Source of the DNA: Cacajao melanocephalus
Taxonomy: Eukaryota; Chordata; Mammalia; Primates; Pitheciidae
Direction of reading: 5' to 3'
Length of the DNA stretch: 64,000 nucleotides
Assembly (NCBI GenBank): GCA_963573385.1
Contig: CAUYLG010005468.1
Span: forward strand, 62,001-126,000
Translations under genes and position numbers: made by a program
Notes under the pieces: generated by a model
The model's database searches: none
What the model was told of the DNA's origin: nothing
What the model saw: the letters and a program-made list of their open reading frames with translations, nothing else
Shown here: piece by piece, positions 27,140-43,610 of the stretch
How the letters are laid out: every line of letters begins with the position of its first letter
Numbering within the stretch: the stretch's first letter is position 1

Positions 27140-27760
27140 GACATATTCATTCATTGAACATCCATTTATTGAGCCTGTATTACTTACTACTTACTGAACT
27201 CGGCCCTGGTGATACAGTACAGAACAACAGAGACAGAATTGTGAAAGAAAATAAATCTTGGGGCCCCCAAATCACTAAGCTAAAGGGAAAAGTCAAGCTA
27301 GGAACTGCTTAGGGCCAACCTGCCTCCCATTCTTTACCCCTCTGCTCACTGAGAGAAATGCATATCTAATTGCCTCCTTTGGAGAGGCTAATCAGAAACC
27401 CCACAGAATGCAACCATTTGTCTCTTATCTACCTATGACCTGGAAGCCCCCTCCCTGCTTCAGGTCTTCCCGCCTTTGCATCAAATTGTTCCACCTTTCC
27501 AGACTGAACCAATGTTCACCTTGCATATGTTGATTGATGTCTCATATCTCCTGAGAATGTATAAAACCAAACTGTGCTCTGATCACCTTGAGCACATGTC
27601 AGGACCTCCTGAGGCTGTGCCACAGGCACACGTCCTCAAACTTGGCAAAATAAACGTTCTAAATTAACTGAGACCTGTCTCATATTTTCAGGGTTCACAG
27701 AGTCCCTCCCCTCAGGAAGCTTATATTCTAGCAGCAAAGAAGGGTATAAAACAATTAATA
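27140..27760 (-). repeat. L2 3' region, split by a solo LTR
   Basis: 'attcattcattgaacatcca' to 'acaacagagacaga' on the left, then 'gtccctcccctcaggaagct' on the right, continue the same L2 reading across the LTR. Confidence 0.8.
27240..27699 (+). repeat. Solo LTR (endogenous retrovirus type)
   Basis: Starts TGTGAAAG and ends GGGTTCACA. It has TATAAAA near 27,560 and AATAAA near 27,648. Flanks GAAT (27236-27239) and GAGT (27700-27703) are a 4-bp target duplication with one change. No internal retroviral sequence. Family name not certain. Confidence 0.85.
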
Positions 27761-28200
27761 GTAATAGCTAACATTTACTGAGCACATGTTTTGTGCCAAG
27801 CCTATTCTAAGTCAGGTGTTGGCAAACTATGAGCCATGAGCTAAATCTGGCCCACCACCTGTTTTTATAAATAAAGTAGTATTGGAGTACCGCCATACCC
27901 ACTCATTTATGTATTATTGTCCATGTTTGCTTTTGCATTATGGCAGCAGAGACCACAAAGCCCACAAAACCTAAAATATTTACCATTTGGTCCTTTACAG
28001 GAAAAGTATACCAAACCTCCGTTCTAAGCACAACAGGAGTTGTCCTTAGACACAGGTACAGTACTCTTATGATGCTCATTTTTCATATGAAGAGACAGGC
28101 ACAGACAAAGTCACTTGTTCAAAGTCATATGTGTAGAAAGTGAAACAAATCTATAGTTTAGTCTGGCTATAAAACTCATGCTTTACAAACTATACTATTC
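27760..28200 (-). repeat. MIR split by a hAT element
   Basis: 'aatagctaacatttactgag' on the left and 'gaagagacaggcacagacaa' with 'cttgttcaaagtcatatg' on the right are MIR in reverse complement. Confidence 0.8.
27813..28021 (-). mobile_element. hAT-Charlie-type element with 8-bp target duplication
   Basis: 'caggtgttggcaaactatga' and 'aaataaagtagtattggag' with the end 'gtataccaaacctccg' match a known non-autonomous family. TTCTAAGT (27805-27812) and TTCTAAGC (28022-28029) flank it (7 of 8 bases). Confidence 0.85.
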
Positions 28201-28289
28201 TGCCTATCCAAACAAATACAGGGTCATTTCATTACTACTGTAAAAAATGTTGTGCAGAAGAAGAGCATGTGGTACCTCACTGAATTGTA

Positions 28290-28750
28290 CAGCTGAGGCT
28301 AAGATTTAGGATTTAAAGGGTCAGGAATAATTGAGGATGGAAATGGGACACATTTCAGGTGTAGGGAACAGTGAATGAAGGACTTGAGACAGGAAAGGGC
28401 TAGCCCATTCCAGGAACGGTATAGCCTATGGGAGAGGCAGGAAGTAGATGATGCAAGGTCAGGGGGGCCAGGTTGAAGATTCTGAACCTTACTCTAAGAC
28501 CAGTAATGAGCCATTGAGGAATCTTATTCAAAAACATACTGATACTATATTTGCTTTTTTTCAAAGGTGGCTCTGGACAGTGTGGAGACAAGCTTGGGAT
28601 ATGAGAACTAAGAGCAAGACAGACTCATTAGAAACAATTGCCAAAGTCCAGATGAGAGACAGTGGTGGTTTGACCAGGGCTAGCACAGGAGAGGGAAGTG
28701 ACAGATTCAGAAGGGGAAAGGGGCAGAATCAGTAAGACTTGGCACTTGAC
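28290..28750 (-). repeat. L2 fragment
   Basis: Reverse-complement L2: 'ccattccaggaacgg', 'agatgatgcaaggtcag', 'taatgagccattgaggaat' and 'gtccagatgagagacagtgg'. Confidence 0.65.
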
Positions 28751-29258
28751 TGGCTACGGTGGTGAGAGGGAAAGGGGTCAGGGTTAGGCACCCAAGTTTC
28801 TGGCTTGAGTACTTAGTATGTATTGCTTCTGGCAGATTGGTCTGGGTTTTGAACTGCAACAATGCAATCTGTTGTAGCTAGTTTGAAAAAAAAAAGGATT
28901 ATAAAGGGGTATCAGATGGCTAGGAGAATTTTTGTTAGAAAAAGTAGATAAAGTTCTAGGCTGCGTTTCCAAGAACAACTCCCTGGTGAAAACAGCAAGG
29001 AGACTCCAGAACAGGGCTGCATCTGCTTACACCTGTGTCAGCAAAATGGTGATGCCCCCTCCTGCTCCTTTCCAGCTCCACTGGGAAGCAAAGGCCCTGG
29101 TGCATCTGATTGGTTGGATTGGTGGATTCTAGGTCACATGACTGCATCCTAGCAGCAAGGGGGGCTGGGAAATGTAGTTTATTTTTATTTCGTGTTTTGG
29201 TTTGTGTGTTGGAGAAAAATCAAATGTGGAGAAGACGTTCTAAAGATTCTAAAGATTC
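28751..29258. other. Unique sequence
   Basis: No gene or repeat is recognised. Confidence 0.4.
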
Positions 29259-29259
29259 T

Positions 29260-29530
<271 letters not shown>

Positions 29531-29729
29531 TCAAAGGGCACACACCTGCTATACCAGATAGCAGAGAATTAGGGGTAGGGTTAGGTGTTAAGAGTTAGGA
29601 CACTTAGAATGAAAACACCAAAAGTGTAGTTGTTTTGAAAAAGGAAACAGGGATTTATTTCTGGACCCATTGAATGAGCAGTGCCCATGACATCCAGGAG
29701 GCAGCTGGAGAGATCTCATTTAATCCTCA

Positions 29730-29822
29730 AAGCAAACTATGAAATCTGCATTAAAATCCACTTGCTCTAATGTCACATAATAAGAATGTGGAAAAAACAG
29801 GACTTGAATCCAGGATATTTTG
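29730..29822 (-). repeat. MIR fragment
   Basis: 'tttaatcctcaaagcaaact' through 'aggacttgaatccaggat'. Confidence 0.7.
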
Positions 29823-30234
29823 GCTCCAATAGCTGCAGTTATTTCCTATCTCATAAACACTCTCTTCCAACTTCATTATCATCCTTTTAACCTCTGCCTA
29901 TCTTTGGTTAATATAGTTAATACTTTTAATTCGATTTTTATTACTCCCAACTTGGCAAACACCATGGGAATCTCACCATTTGTCCCTGTCAGACATGAAG
30001 TCACCACAGCTCTCCAAAAGTCATGCTGAGATCACAGGTTTTGTGCTCCATCCTTTCTGCGTGACTGAACTGGGGCAATGTGCCCCATGAAAAGATGCGT
30101 TCTGGATTGTGATTTTCAAAAAAAAAGCTGTAGTGGGCAATGTTTCTCTTGGCACTACCCTTTAAATCACCACCAAAATTTACTCAGCCTTCCGGAGGAA
30201 TTCGCCTAACAGCCTCATTCATGTTCAAGGAAGA

Positions 30235-30525
30235 GTTTATCATATTCCAACAGGCTTTTCTATAGAAATCTCATGTTGATTCTACAGTTTATATAAAAAT
30301 GCAAAGGACTTGTAATTGAAACCAAAACAATTTTGGGGAAAAAAATTTGGAGGACTTATATTACCTGGATTGCAAGACTTACTATAAAGCTACAGTAATC
30401 TACACGGAGTAGTGTTGGCAAAGGATAATCATAAGATGAATGAAAAGGAAGAGATCCAGAAATAGATGCACACATATATGATTAATATTCAACAAAAGTG
30501 CCAACATGATTCAGTCTTTTCATCA
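30235..30525 (+). repeat. L1 ORF2 fragment
   Basis: 'gaaaccaaaacaattttggg', 'gacttactataaagctacag' and 'gagatccagaaatagatgca' are L1 sense. Confidence 0.85.
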
Positions 30526-30537
30526 AATGCAGCTTAA

Positions 30538-31813
<1,276 letters not shown>

Positions 31814-32169
31814 TCCACACAATTATTAAGAGTGCTCCCTTTTTTTCATTCTCAACAGTGTCTTGGTTTGCTTAATAAATTATACAATCCCCTTATTTGT
31901 AGGTTATGAAGAATCAGGGTGATTTCCCTGAAACTTCCAGCTTTAGGCGTCCCACATGAATGATCAGAGACTGGAGAGAGTGATTCAGTGCAGAGTGCTC
32001 GAGAGCTGCACTGGGCAATGTGGTCGTCAGTAACCACATGCGGCTACTGAGCCCTTGATGTATAGCTAGTCCTAATTGAGATGAGCTAAATGTGTAAAAT
32101 GCACTCCAGATTTGAAATACTTAGTACCAAAAAATATATAAAATGGCTTGTTAATAATTTTTATATTGA

Positions 32170-32335
32170 TTAGCTGGGCATGGCGGTGTACACCTGTGGT
32201 CCCAGCTGCTCAGGAGGCTGAGACAGAAGGATCAATTGAGCCCAGGAGGTCAGGGCTGTAGTGAGCTATGATCAAGGCACTGCACTCCAGCCTGGGCAAC
32301 AGAGCAAGACGCTTTCTCAAAATAATAATAATAAT
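32170..32335 (+). repeat. Half Alu with perfect 17-bp target-site duplication
   Basis: Starts inside the element at 'tagctgggcatggcggtgta' and ends in AAT repeats. 'aataatttttatattga' is at 32153-32169 and 32336-32352, so truncation happened at insertion. Confidence 0.92.
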
Positions 32336-32396
32336 AATAATTTTTATATTGAAATGACATTTTTGGTGAGTCTGTGTAAATACTATATATTTACTT

Positions 32397-32688
32397 TTTT
32401 TTTTTTTTTTTGACAGAGTCTTGCTCTACCATCCAGGCTGGAGTGCAGTGGCACAATCTAAGCTTACTGCAATCTCTGCCTCCTGGGTTCAAGCGATCCT
32501 CTGCTCTCCGCCTCCCAAGTTGCTGGGATTACAATTGTGTGCCACCACACCTGGCTAATTTTTATATTTTTAGTAGAGACGGGGTTTTTCCACGTTGGCC
32601 AGGCTGGTCTCAAACTCCTGACCTCAATGATCCACTGCCTCAGCCTCCCAAAGTGCTGGGATTACAGGTGTGAGCCACTGTGTCCATC
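32397..32688 (-). repeat. Alu
   Basis: A poly-T head, 'gacagagtcttgctctacca', through 'gtgagccactgtgtcca'. Confidence 0.95.
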
Positions 32689-32696
32689 TTATTTAT

Positions 32697-33013
<317 letters not shown>

Positions 33014-33050
33014 TAAAATTAAAAATCGATTATTAAAATTATTTTACTTC

Positions 33051-33342
<292 letters not shown>

Positions 33343-33439
33343 TAAAATTATTTTACTTCTTTAAATGTGACTACTAGAAAATGTGAAGCTACACATGTGG
33401 CCTGCATCATGTTTCTATTGGGTGGTGCTACTACAGGTC

Positions 33440-34095
33440 CAATAATTCATTCTCAGGAGTGGTCCCACTACTGACTTTCCTTTTCTTTCCACAAACTAAT
33501 ATTGTGCTGCCAAAGGGGCAGATAGTAACACTTTCAGGTATCGATTCTCCTGGATAGTACGTACCTGGTGACTGTAGCCATTAGCAGCACACAAGTTAAC
33601 CAAGCGGTTCCAGGGTGGGTAAAGGACTGTTCTCTAGTTTGGAGACAGAGATCCTAAATTCAGCACTGCATCTGTGTGAGCTCAGTAAAAACACCAACCT
33701 CAAAGGACCCAGATTTCCTTCTATTAAAACAGAGCTAGGTGACCACCGAAGCCCCTTCAAGTCTCTTCTAAGCTGCCTGACCCAGTAAATGAACTGTGGC
33801 TATTTCTGGGATGCTTGTAGGGTGAGTGGAGGAGGATGATGTAGGGGGACTCCTTGGTGGCCTCCCAGATAATCCCGTGTGTGATCCCTCATTAAAGTTG
33901 CCCTTGGACCAGAACACCACAAACTTACACCCCTTCCCACAGTGGCCAACTCAGGGAAACCAACATTTGGATAAGGAGGTGTGGTGTGGCAAGTGATAAT
34001 GCAGGCTAAACAAAAATATGCAGGACGTAGAAGGGCTTTGAAATTAAGGGACGATGAATTCATTATAAGGCTTTAAGAGAGGTGAGGATTATTTT
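33440..34095. other. Unique sequence with a weak MIR
   Basis: A diverged MIR (plus) may lie at 33,640-33,770. No gene is recognised. Confidence 0.4.
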
Positions 34096-34101
34096 GGGGT
34101 G

Positions 34102-34255
34102 GTTACAGGTCTTTGCTATTGTAAACAGTGCCGAAATGAACGTACGTTTGCATGTGTCTTTATACTAGAACAATTTATAATCCATTGGATATATACCCAG
34201 TAATGGGATTGCTGGGTCAAATGGAATTTCTATTTCTAGGTCCCTCTGAGTTTCT
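34102..34255 (-). repeat. Short L1 fragment
   Basis: 'ggtctttgctattgtaaaca' and 'ttggatatatacccagtaat' are L1 antisense. Confidence 0.9.
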
Positions 34256-34331
34256 TAAAGAGAACTACACCCAAATGAGGGTGGTTGTGGTCTCACGCAA
34301 TTATTTTCTGCATAAAAAATAGAAACTTAGG

Positions 34332-34378
34332 CCAGGCACCATGGCTCATGCCTATAATCCCAGCGCTTTAGGAGCCTC
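34332..34378 (+). repeat. Alu 5' stub
   Basis: About 47 bp: 'ggccaggcaccatggctcat' to 'cccagcgctttaggag', then it stops abruptly. Confidence 0.85.
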
Positions 34379-34610
34379 CTACACACCTAGTCTGTATGGG
34401 AGAGCTTATTGCTCCTAGGCTGCAAACCTATAGAGCATGTGACTGTACTGAATACTATAGGCAGCTGTAACACAATGACAAGTATGTGTATATCTAACCA
34501 TATGGATACAGAAAAGGTATACAGTAAAAAATACAGTATTATAGTCTTATGGGACCACCATCCTATATGTAGCTATCACTGATTGAACATCATATGTGGC
34601 GGATGACTTT
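34378..34610 (+). mobile_element. Non-autonomous DNA transposon, copy 2
   Basis: 'gagcttattgctcctaggct', 'gactgtactgaatactatag', 'gctgtaacacaatgacaagt' and 'cttatgggaccaccatccta' are the same family as 21,790-22,240 in opposite orientation. Confidence 0.6.
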
Positions 34611-34785
34611 ACATAGAGTTCTTCTTAGAATCTGGTTACTAGGTCTTCTCCAGGGTAGGAAACGCTGTGTGTAGCTCTAGACAGAGGTTGCGAGGAGATT
34701 GCGGAGGTACTATTCTCTTGTACCCTTTGAAGTACCATGTAAACATATTATCTATTCAAACAAATTTTTAAAATATGAAAGCATG

Positions 34786-35495
<710 letters not shown>

Positions 35496-35499
35496 ACAT

Positions 35500-37535
35500 T
35501 TTTGCTTTCCTATAACAGAGGTTTATCACATCAACTGTTGGTTTACTCTTCAGTTCTGCCTTCCAGCACCTTGTTCTTTAGTCCAAAGCCAGAGCACTGA
35601 AGGAGAGGATGACAGTCTTGCATTCCATTCCCCACTGCAGGACTTAGACCCTTTCTGTGACCCAGGCCTCCCAGCTGGAGAACGGGGAGAGCAGCACTTG
35701 CCACATTCCCCACAGGGGTACATTGAGAACTGGCTATCTACTGGTAAAGGATTTCAGGATCTGTGAATAAAAGGGAGTATTTAACACAAAATACTCCTGC
35801 TTTTTAACCCCCCAGAGTTCTAAGGAAATCTAATATAAAGGCTTCAGATCCACTTACAGTTGCTGCACTAGAGGCGAATGTTAATTAGTGACATTGACAA
35901 TCGTCATTTTCTTTGTAAACCTACTTGATGTCTGGAAGCTGCAGGAATCTTGGTATATAAGCCTTCTGTCTTGGAACAACAAAGTCTGTCTGGCCTTCCT
36001 GAAACAGACAAGAAACCTGCTCACCTCAATTACAGGCCTCAGCTGAGAATCAGGGCTTGGTGTCCACACAGTCTCTCTAGATTGCCTGGCTGAGTCCAGT
36101 GACTGTGTCTTATCTTGTAGCGAGGCTCCCTGCCTCCTCTCTCCAGTGCCCTCTTTCAGGGTAGGATGCACAGAAGGCATTTAATAAATGACGGCTGAGC
36201 CTGTGGCTGGCTGCCTGCCTGCCTTCAGGAGTGCCCTCACTTTATAGATAGGGAAACAGAGGCACACAGAAGTGCTGTACTTTGCTTGAGTTCCTTGTTG
36301 GGATCCCTGGTTCAGACAGGAGTCTCAGTTCAACCCCTAATGTTCATCTTTTCTACTCTCTGAACAGAGTGCTTGAGAAATTCCAGCACTTCCATCTTCA
36401 AAGTCAAGAAATAGAAGAAATTACAAAACAAGACCTGAACCTAGACAATCTGGGTAGATGACTGAGCCACCATCCTTCCCCAGGCCTCAGCGTCCCCATC
36501 TATAAAATAATGGTTTGGACAGGATGATCTCTCAGGTCCTTTGCGTTTGCCATGGCTGTGTATACAGCCCGGTGTTTACAAGTCAATCAAGGCCATTTCT
36601 TCTTCCAAGTTGTATTTCTTTACCTCCTTGAGTTTCTCATGAGTTTCAAGGGGGCGCTGTGAAACTGGTTCCCGGGCAGCCAGCAGGCCCTTCCTTGGAG
36701 CTGCCTGGCTGCTCGGTTTCCCTGCTGGTAACCAAGCCCTTGTCTGTCTTTCCAGCAACCCTGCCCTTTTCTTATTGTTGCTGTCTGTTTCCATTTGCTC
36801 CTTTTATTCTCCAGGTTTTCCTTGACTCTGATGTTTTTCCCCCTGCTGCACAACAAGCCCTTCTGATCTCTGTGAAAGGCAAACCCGTGTCATTCTTCCA
36901 AATCATCATTGTATGACATGTTTTTATATCAGCCGGACAAAGGAGCTATTTGATCAGGGGGTATGGTGTGTGATTGTAAGAAATTCAGCTAGTCGGTGGC
37001 AACCATTGTTCCCCAAGCGGCTCCCTGACCCCATTCTGTTCCTGGAAAAACTCCCTGAGAGTGGCCTCTATTCATGGAGTAACACCAGTCCCCAGCCGCG
37101 CTCCAGGAGCATGCTCAATTCCTAGCAGTGTCACCGATAGCTGCCCGCAGCCACCCTTTAACTCTTTCATCAGCATTAGGTTTCCAACTCCACAGCTGTT
37201 ATCACGGCCGTAAGCTCAGGGGGTTAGAGATATAGGCATGCTCTCTGCTCTCCCTCTTATCTTGGAGAAATTCAACCTTCCTTTGAAATGGTCATTTGGA
37301 AATTACCCGTCTGCTGCTTTCAGCGCAGCAGGCCTGGCTAGCACGCCTGCCCTCCTCGGTTTTCCCCTGAGGGCAGCCTCCCAGCGCTGCCAACTCACAG
37401 GCTCTGCGGTTAGGTGGCCTTCCTCCTGGTATGGAATCTAGTGGCACCTCAAAACCATTTCTGATTGCCTGAGGTAGAAGTGTGGAGCCCCGCACCCTGG
37501 CTTCAGAGTCCTTGCCAGATTGTTCTGGAGATGAG
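35500..37535. other. Repeat-poor block
   Basis: About 2 kb with only MIR/L2 remnants (MIR reverse at about 36,240-36,340; possible MIR at 36,440-36,550). A CTCF-core-like AGGGGGCGCT lies at 36,649-36,658. No gene is supported. Confidence 0.4.
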
Positions 37536-37540
37536 GAAAT

Positions 37541-37613
37541 ACTTCCACACACTAATGAATATTACTTCCACAAACTAATGAATATTAATTACTTCCACAC
37601 ACTAATGAATGTT
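37541..37613 (+). repeat. Three-unit tandem repeat with homeodomain-like cores
   Basis: Units at 37541-37563, 37564-37590 and 37591-37613, each 'acttccacacactaatgaat' plus attA-type endings. The middle unit is 4 bp longer. Confidence 0.85.
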
Positions 37614-37726
37614 ACTTACTCAGCCCTCCCTTTTCCTTTTTGCAGTACACACTGGGTCCCTATATGTGTAAGGCCTTGTGTCAGGTATTGTAGGAGAGAC
37701 AGAAATGTATAAAAATTGGCCCTTGC

Positions 37727-38755
<1,029 letters not shown>

Positions 38756-38759
38756 CAGA

Positions 38760-39480
38760 GTGGCTGAAAAATTTATTGTCCAGTGTACTGATGGATGCCA
38801 CAACATGGATGAACCTTGAAAACATTACACTGAGTGAAAGAAGACTGATTCAAAAGGCTGCATATTGTATAATTGGATTTATATGTCTAGAATAGGTAAA
38901 TCCATAAAGACAGAAAATAGTAGTTGCCAGGGGCTGAGGAGCAGGGAAATGGGGAGTGACTAATGGATACAGGGTTTCTTGTTAGGGTAAAGAAAAGGTT
39001 CTGGCTGGTCATGGTGGCTCAGGCCTATCATTCCAGCACCTTGGGAGGCCGAGGCAAGAGGATCGCTTGAGCTCAGGAGTTCAAGACCAGCCTCGGCAAC
39101 ATAGTGAGACTTCGACACTACTAAAAAAAATTTTTTTTAAATGAACTGGGCATGGTGGCGTGCGCCTGTAGTCCCAGCTACTCAGGAGGCCGAGGTGGGA
39201 GGATCATTTGAGCCTGGGAGGTAGAGACTGCAGTGAGCCCTGATTACACCACTGTACTCTAACCTAGGCAACAGAGTAACCCTGTCTCTAAATAAATAAA
39301 TAAATAAATAAATAAAATATTCTGGAATTAAATAATGCCGTTGATTGTAAAACTTTCTCAGTATACTGAAAGTACTGAATTATATACTTTAAAGGGGTAA
39401 ATTTTGTGGTATGTGAATTATGTCTTGACAATAAAAATGGAAAAGATGGAAGAAAAAAATACCACTTAAAAAAAAAGTTT
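38760..39480 (+). repeat. Old L1 3' end, split by an Alu
   Basis: 'ggatgaaccttgaaaacatt', 'gttgccaggggctgaggagc', then after the Alu 'ttctggaattaaataatgcc' and 'gaattatgtcttgacaataa'. Confidence 0.88.
39005..39318 (+). repeat. Alu (old)
   Basis: 'ctggtcatggtggctcaggc' to AAAT repeats. TTCTGG flanks both sides. Confidence 0.94.
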
Positions 39481-39529
39481 GTCATCCAAACCAGGACTGA
39501 GACACTGTTTTGTTTTCTTTTGTTTTTTG

Positions 39530-39628
39530 TTTGTTTTTAAGACAGGGTCTCGCTCTGCCCCCCAGGCTGGAGTACAGTGACCCAAACACTGCAGCCTCAA
39601 CCTCCGGGACTCAGGCGATTCTCTCACT
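39530..39628 (-). repeat. Alu fragment
   Basis: 'gacagggtctcgctctgccc' to 'gggactcaggcgattctc'. Confidence 0.88.
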
Positions 39629-39984
39629 TTGACACTTTTGAAGTATTAATAATTACCTTGGGAAAATACATATAAACTAGAATATATGGTGACTCCAGCT
39701 AAGGACGATGAATGAGAGCTCTGTATACGCTCTCTGTGTGCCACCTGTCTTTACATCTTTTCCAAGGAGCTTAAGCAAGAGCCTACCCAGCCAAGAATTC
39801 TGTGGCCACTGGTGGCCCTAGGAACCATGGGTATTGGTCCTCTCAGCTCTCCTTGGCTCTTCTGCTCCTAAATTCCCCATATCATTTGGGATTCTACATC
39901 CCAAATAGAACCTCCTTTTTTGTAATGAGCTTTAAAGATTTACTGTACTCTGACATACATTGGACCTCTGTCTGATCACCAGAT

Positions 39985-40110
39985 TTTCACTGATTCATTC
40001 ATTCATCAGCCAATTATGTGGTCCCTACTGGTGCCAGGCAGTCAGTCAGTATAGCAGCTGAGGAATACAGATGGATAAGTTAAGTTTTCTTCCCTCAAGA
40101 AATTCACTTT
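39985..40110 (-). repeat. L2 3' fragment
   Basis: 'attcattcattcatcagcca' through 'ccctcaagaaattcactttc'. Confidence 0.7.
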
Positions 40111-40555
40111 CTGTTAAGAAGGTCGACATTTTAAGTACAAGGCAGTGAAGATACGTCCGAGCCAGAAGTATGTATTGGGTACAAGGAGGCCCAAAGAAGG
40201 GGGAGGTCAGCTTTTCTTGAAGGCAGGACTTTCCCCATGCCCACCTCTGGACATTCCAGAGAGATTAATGGGACCTAACTTGGCATCCCGCAAGAGGAGA
40301 GGAGAATGCTTTCTCTGTCTTTGGTTTCCTCTCTCGCTCCCATGCTCCTCTCCCATGTGGTGGTTGCTCTTAAGTGGCCTCTCACTCCCCCAGCACACTG
40401 GGACACTGCCACCAACTGGCATCTCTGGAGCCTCTTTCCCGGAAGTGACCTATACTCCAGCTCAGACTCCCCTCCTCTGGGTGTTGTCTGGGCCTTTTCT
40501 TCCTAAGTGCATTGTGTTCTTGCCCATTTTCCTGCCCACTTACAAAGGCTTATAA
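40111..40555. other. Unique sequence with open frames
   Basis: A 136-codon plus frame exists (40145-40555) but its composition is not protein-like and it matches no family I know. Confidence 0.4.
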
Positions 40556-40556
40556 G

Positions 40557-40645
40557 GTTAAGCCCTTTGCCCAAGGTCACACAGCTGGTAATAACAAAAG
40601 CCAGGCTAGAACCCAGGTTCAACCCTCAAAGTGAAGTCCTTCTGA
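40557..40645 (-). repeat. MIR fragment
   Basis: 'cccaaggtcacacagctggt' and 'gctagaacccaggttcaac'. Confidence 0.8.
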
Positions 40646-40726
40646 GCTTCCAATGAAGGGTTTTATTTTCCTAACAAAGTGCCTTGTAACCTGAAGAGGG
40701 AAACCCCAGCCAATCTCAGATCCACT

Positions 40727-40766
40727 TTTTCTCTTTTTCTTTCTTTCTTTTTTTTTTTTTTTTTTT
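40727..40766 (+). repeat. Pyrimidine tract (T-run with TTTC units)
   Basis: A CTTT-rich run then about 20 T. No Alu follows, so it could be the A-tail of an unrecognised minus-strand retrocopy. Confidence 0.7.
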
Positions 40767-41029
40767 GCTAATTTAGCCATAGCCTGTGCCATTCCAGGGG
40801 GCGGCGGAGGTAATAAGTAGTAAGTGATTAGCGACTCCCACACCCCACCAAGGGTGTATGTCAAGATGTCAGCACGAAGATCAGGTTGGAGCTTCTGATC
40901 TCCCCCAGCCTGTCTGTGTAATCCCAGTCCCCCTGCCGTACAGTTTGGGACCCACATGCCAATGCAGTTTCCAAAACTAGGCAGAAAGAGCAGTGGGATT
41001 TGGTTCTCCCGTGATACAGAAGAAAAAGT

Positions 41030-41460
<431 letters not shown>

Positions 41461-41764
41461 AAAACCCTCTGGCCAAGGGAAGGGGGTGCTGTCCCACTAG
41501 AAAGGCGGGCAAGTCCTGCTGCTGCTCTGCTTTCCCAGAGAAAGAAGCCAGTTTCCTCTCCACTTTCTGCATGTGCTTTTAGTTTATCCAAATTTCACAA
41601 AGGTTCTGAGAGACTTTCAAAGACTTCAGAATTTTTGCTTTCAGAAAATAGAGCTGAAGTGGCTTCCTCTCAAAGTTCTTGGCACTACCAGAAACTAGTA
41701 TTGATCTTGTGATCAGGAAATCTGAATTTTATCTCTAACTTCTTTCTCTGTGGTTTTTAAATTT

Positions 41765-41905
41765 TTAAAAATATATACTTATTTTTAAAATAGAGACAGG
41801 GATCTCACTTTGTTGGCCAGGCTGGTCTCAAACCCCTGGGTTTAAGTGATCCGCCCGCCTCAGCCTCCCAAAGTGCTAGGATTACAGGTGTAAGCGACAC
41901 CCGGA
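41765..41905 (-). repeat. Alu fragment
   Basis: 'gagacagggatctcactttg' to 'gattacaggtgtaagcgaca'. Confidence 0.88.
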
Positions 41906-41968
41906 AATTAGTATTTGCATGTTGTGTTACTTTTTATCCTTTTACTTTCAGCCTACTTATGTCATTAT

Positions 41969-42263
41969 GGGTGTTTGTTTTTGAGACAGAGTTTCAGTCA
42001 CCCAGGCTGGAGTGTAGTGGTGCCATCTCAGCTCACTGCAACCTCTGTCTTCTAGTTTCAAGAAATTCTCATGCCTCAGCCACCCAAGCGGCTGGGATTA
42101 TGGGCACACACCACCACTCCTGAGTAATATTTATATTGTTTTTAGTAGAGACGGGGTTTCACCATGTTGGCCAGGCTAGTCTCAAACTCCTGGCCTCAAG
42201 TGATCTCTCTGTCTCAGCCTCCCAAAGTGCTGGGATTACAGGTGTGAGCCACCACACCCAGCC
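41969..42263 (-). repeat. Alu
   Basis: 'gagacagagtttcagtcacc' through 'gccaccacacccagcc'. Confidence 0.95.
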
Positions 42264-42429
42264 TTCTAACTCCTGATTAATTAGCTATACGAGCTTGGGC
42301 AAGTAAATATCTGTTCCTCAGTGTCACTTCCCTTCATCAGGTGGGAAATCTCTCCAGATAGAAATTTCCTAGCACTGTGTTGGCACATGTCTGGGGTCAC
42401 TTTTGTCATTACATTCTGCTTTGCATTGT

Positions 42430-42605
42430 TAGTTATTGTTGTGCTTTGCAGAGTGGAAAGAGACTGGCATAAACAGATCTAGCTTTAAATCCAGGGTCGG
42501 TCACTTACCAACCGTATGGCTTAGCGAAATTATCTAATTATCTGAACTCTCCTTTCCCCTTCTGTAAGTCTGGAATATTGATACCTAACATACTGGATCA
42601 TTAGA
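42430..42605 (+). repeat. MIR
   Basis: 'cagagtggaaagagactggc', 'ctttaaatccagggtcggtc' and 'cccttctgtaagtctggaat'. Confidence 0.8.
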
Positions 42606-42640
42606 AGGTCGATAGAAGGAATACTTGAAATAAAGTATAG

Positions 42641-43363
<723 letters not shown>

Positions 43364-43549
43364 CTAAGCACTTAGTGTAACATTTATATAGTGCGGACTT
43401 AGTGTCAATATTGATATTGCATTTATGCCTTGGTTTTCTTTAGGGTAATGATACTATCTGACTTACTGCACTGAATAGCTGGAATAAAATTGAAAAATAT
43501 GCCCATTTGTAATTGCCTCTTCGACAGTCAACCATAACTTATGTACATA

Positions 43550-43610
43550 CTTTCTCCTGCTAGACTACAAGCTCCCTGGGAACAGGAATGAGTCATTAGT
43601 TTCTCTGTGG
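43550..43610 (+). repeat. L2 fragment
   Basis: 'ctagactacaagctccctgg' then 'gaacaggaatgagtcat' matches the L2 3' UTR. Confidence 0.6.
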
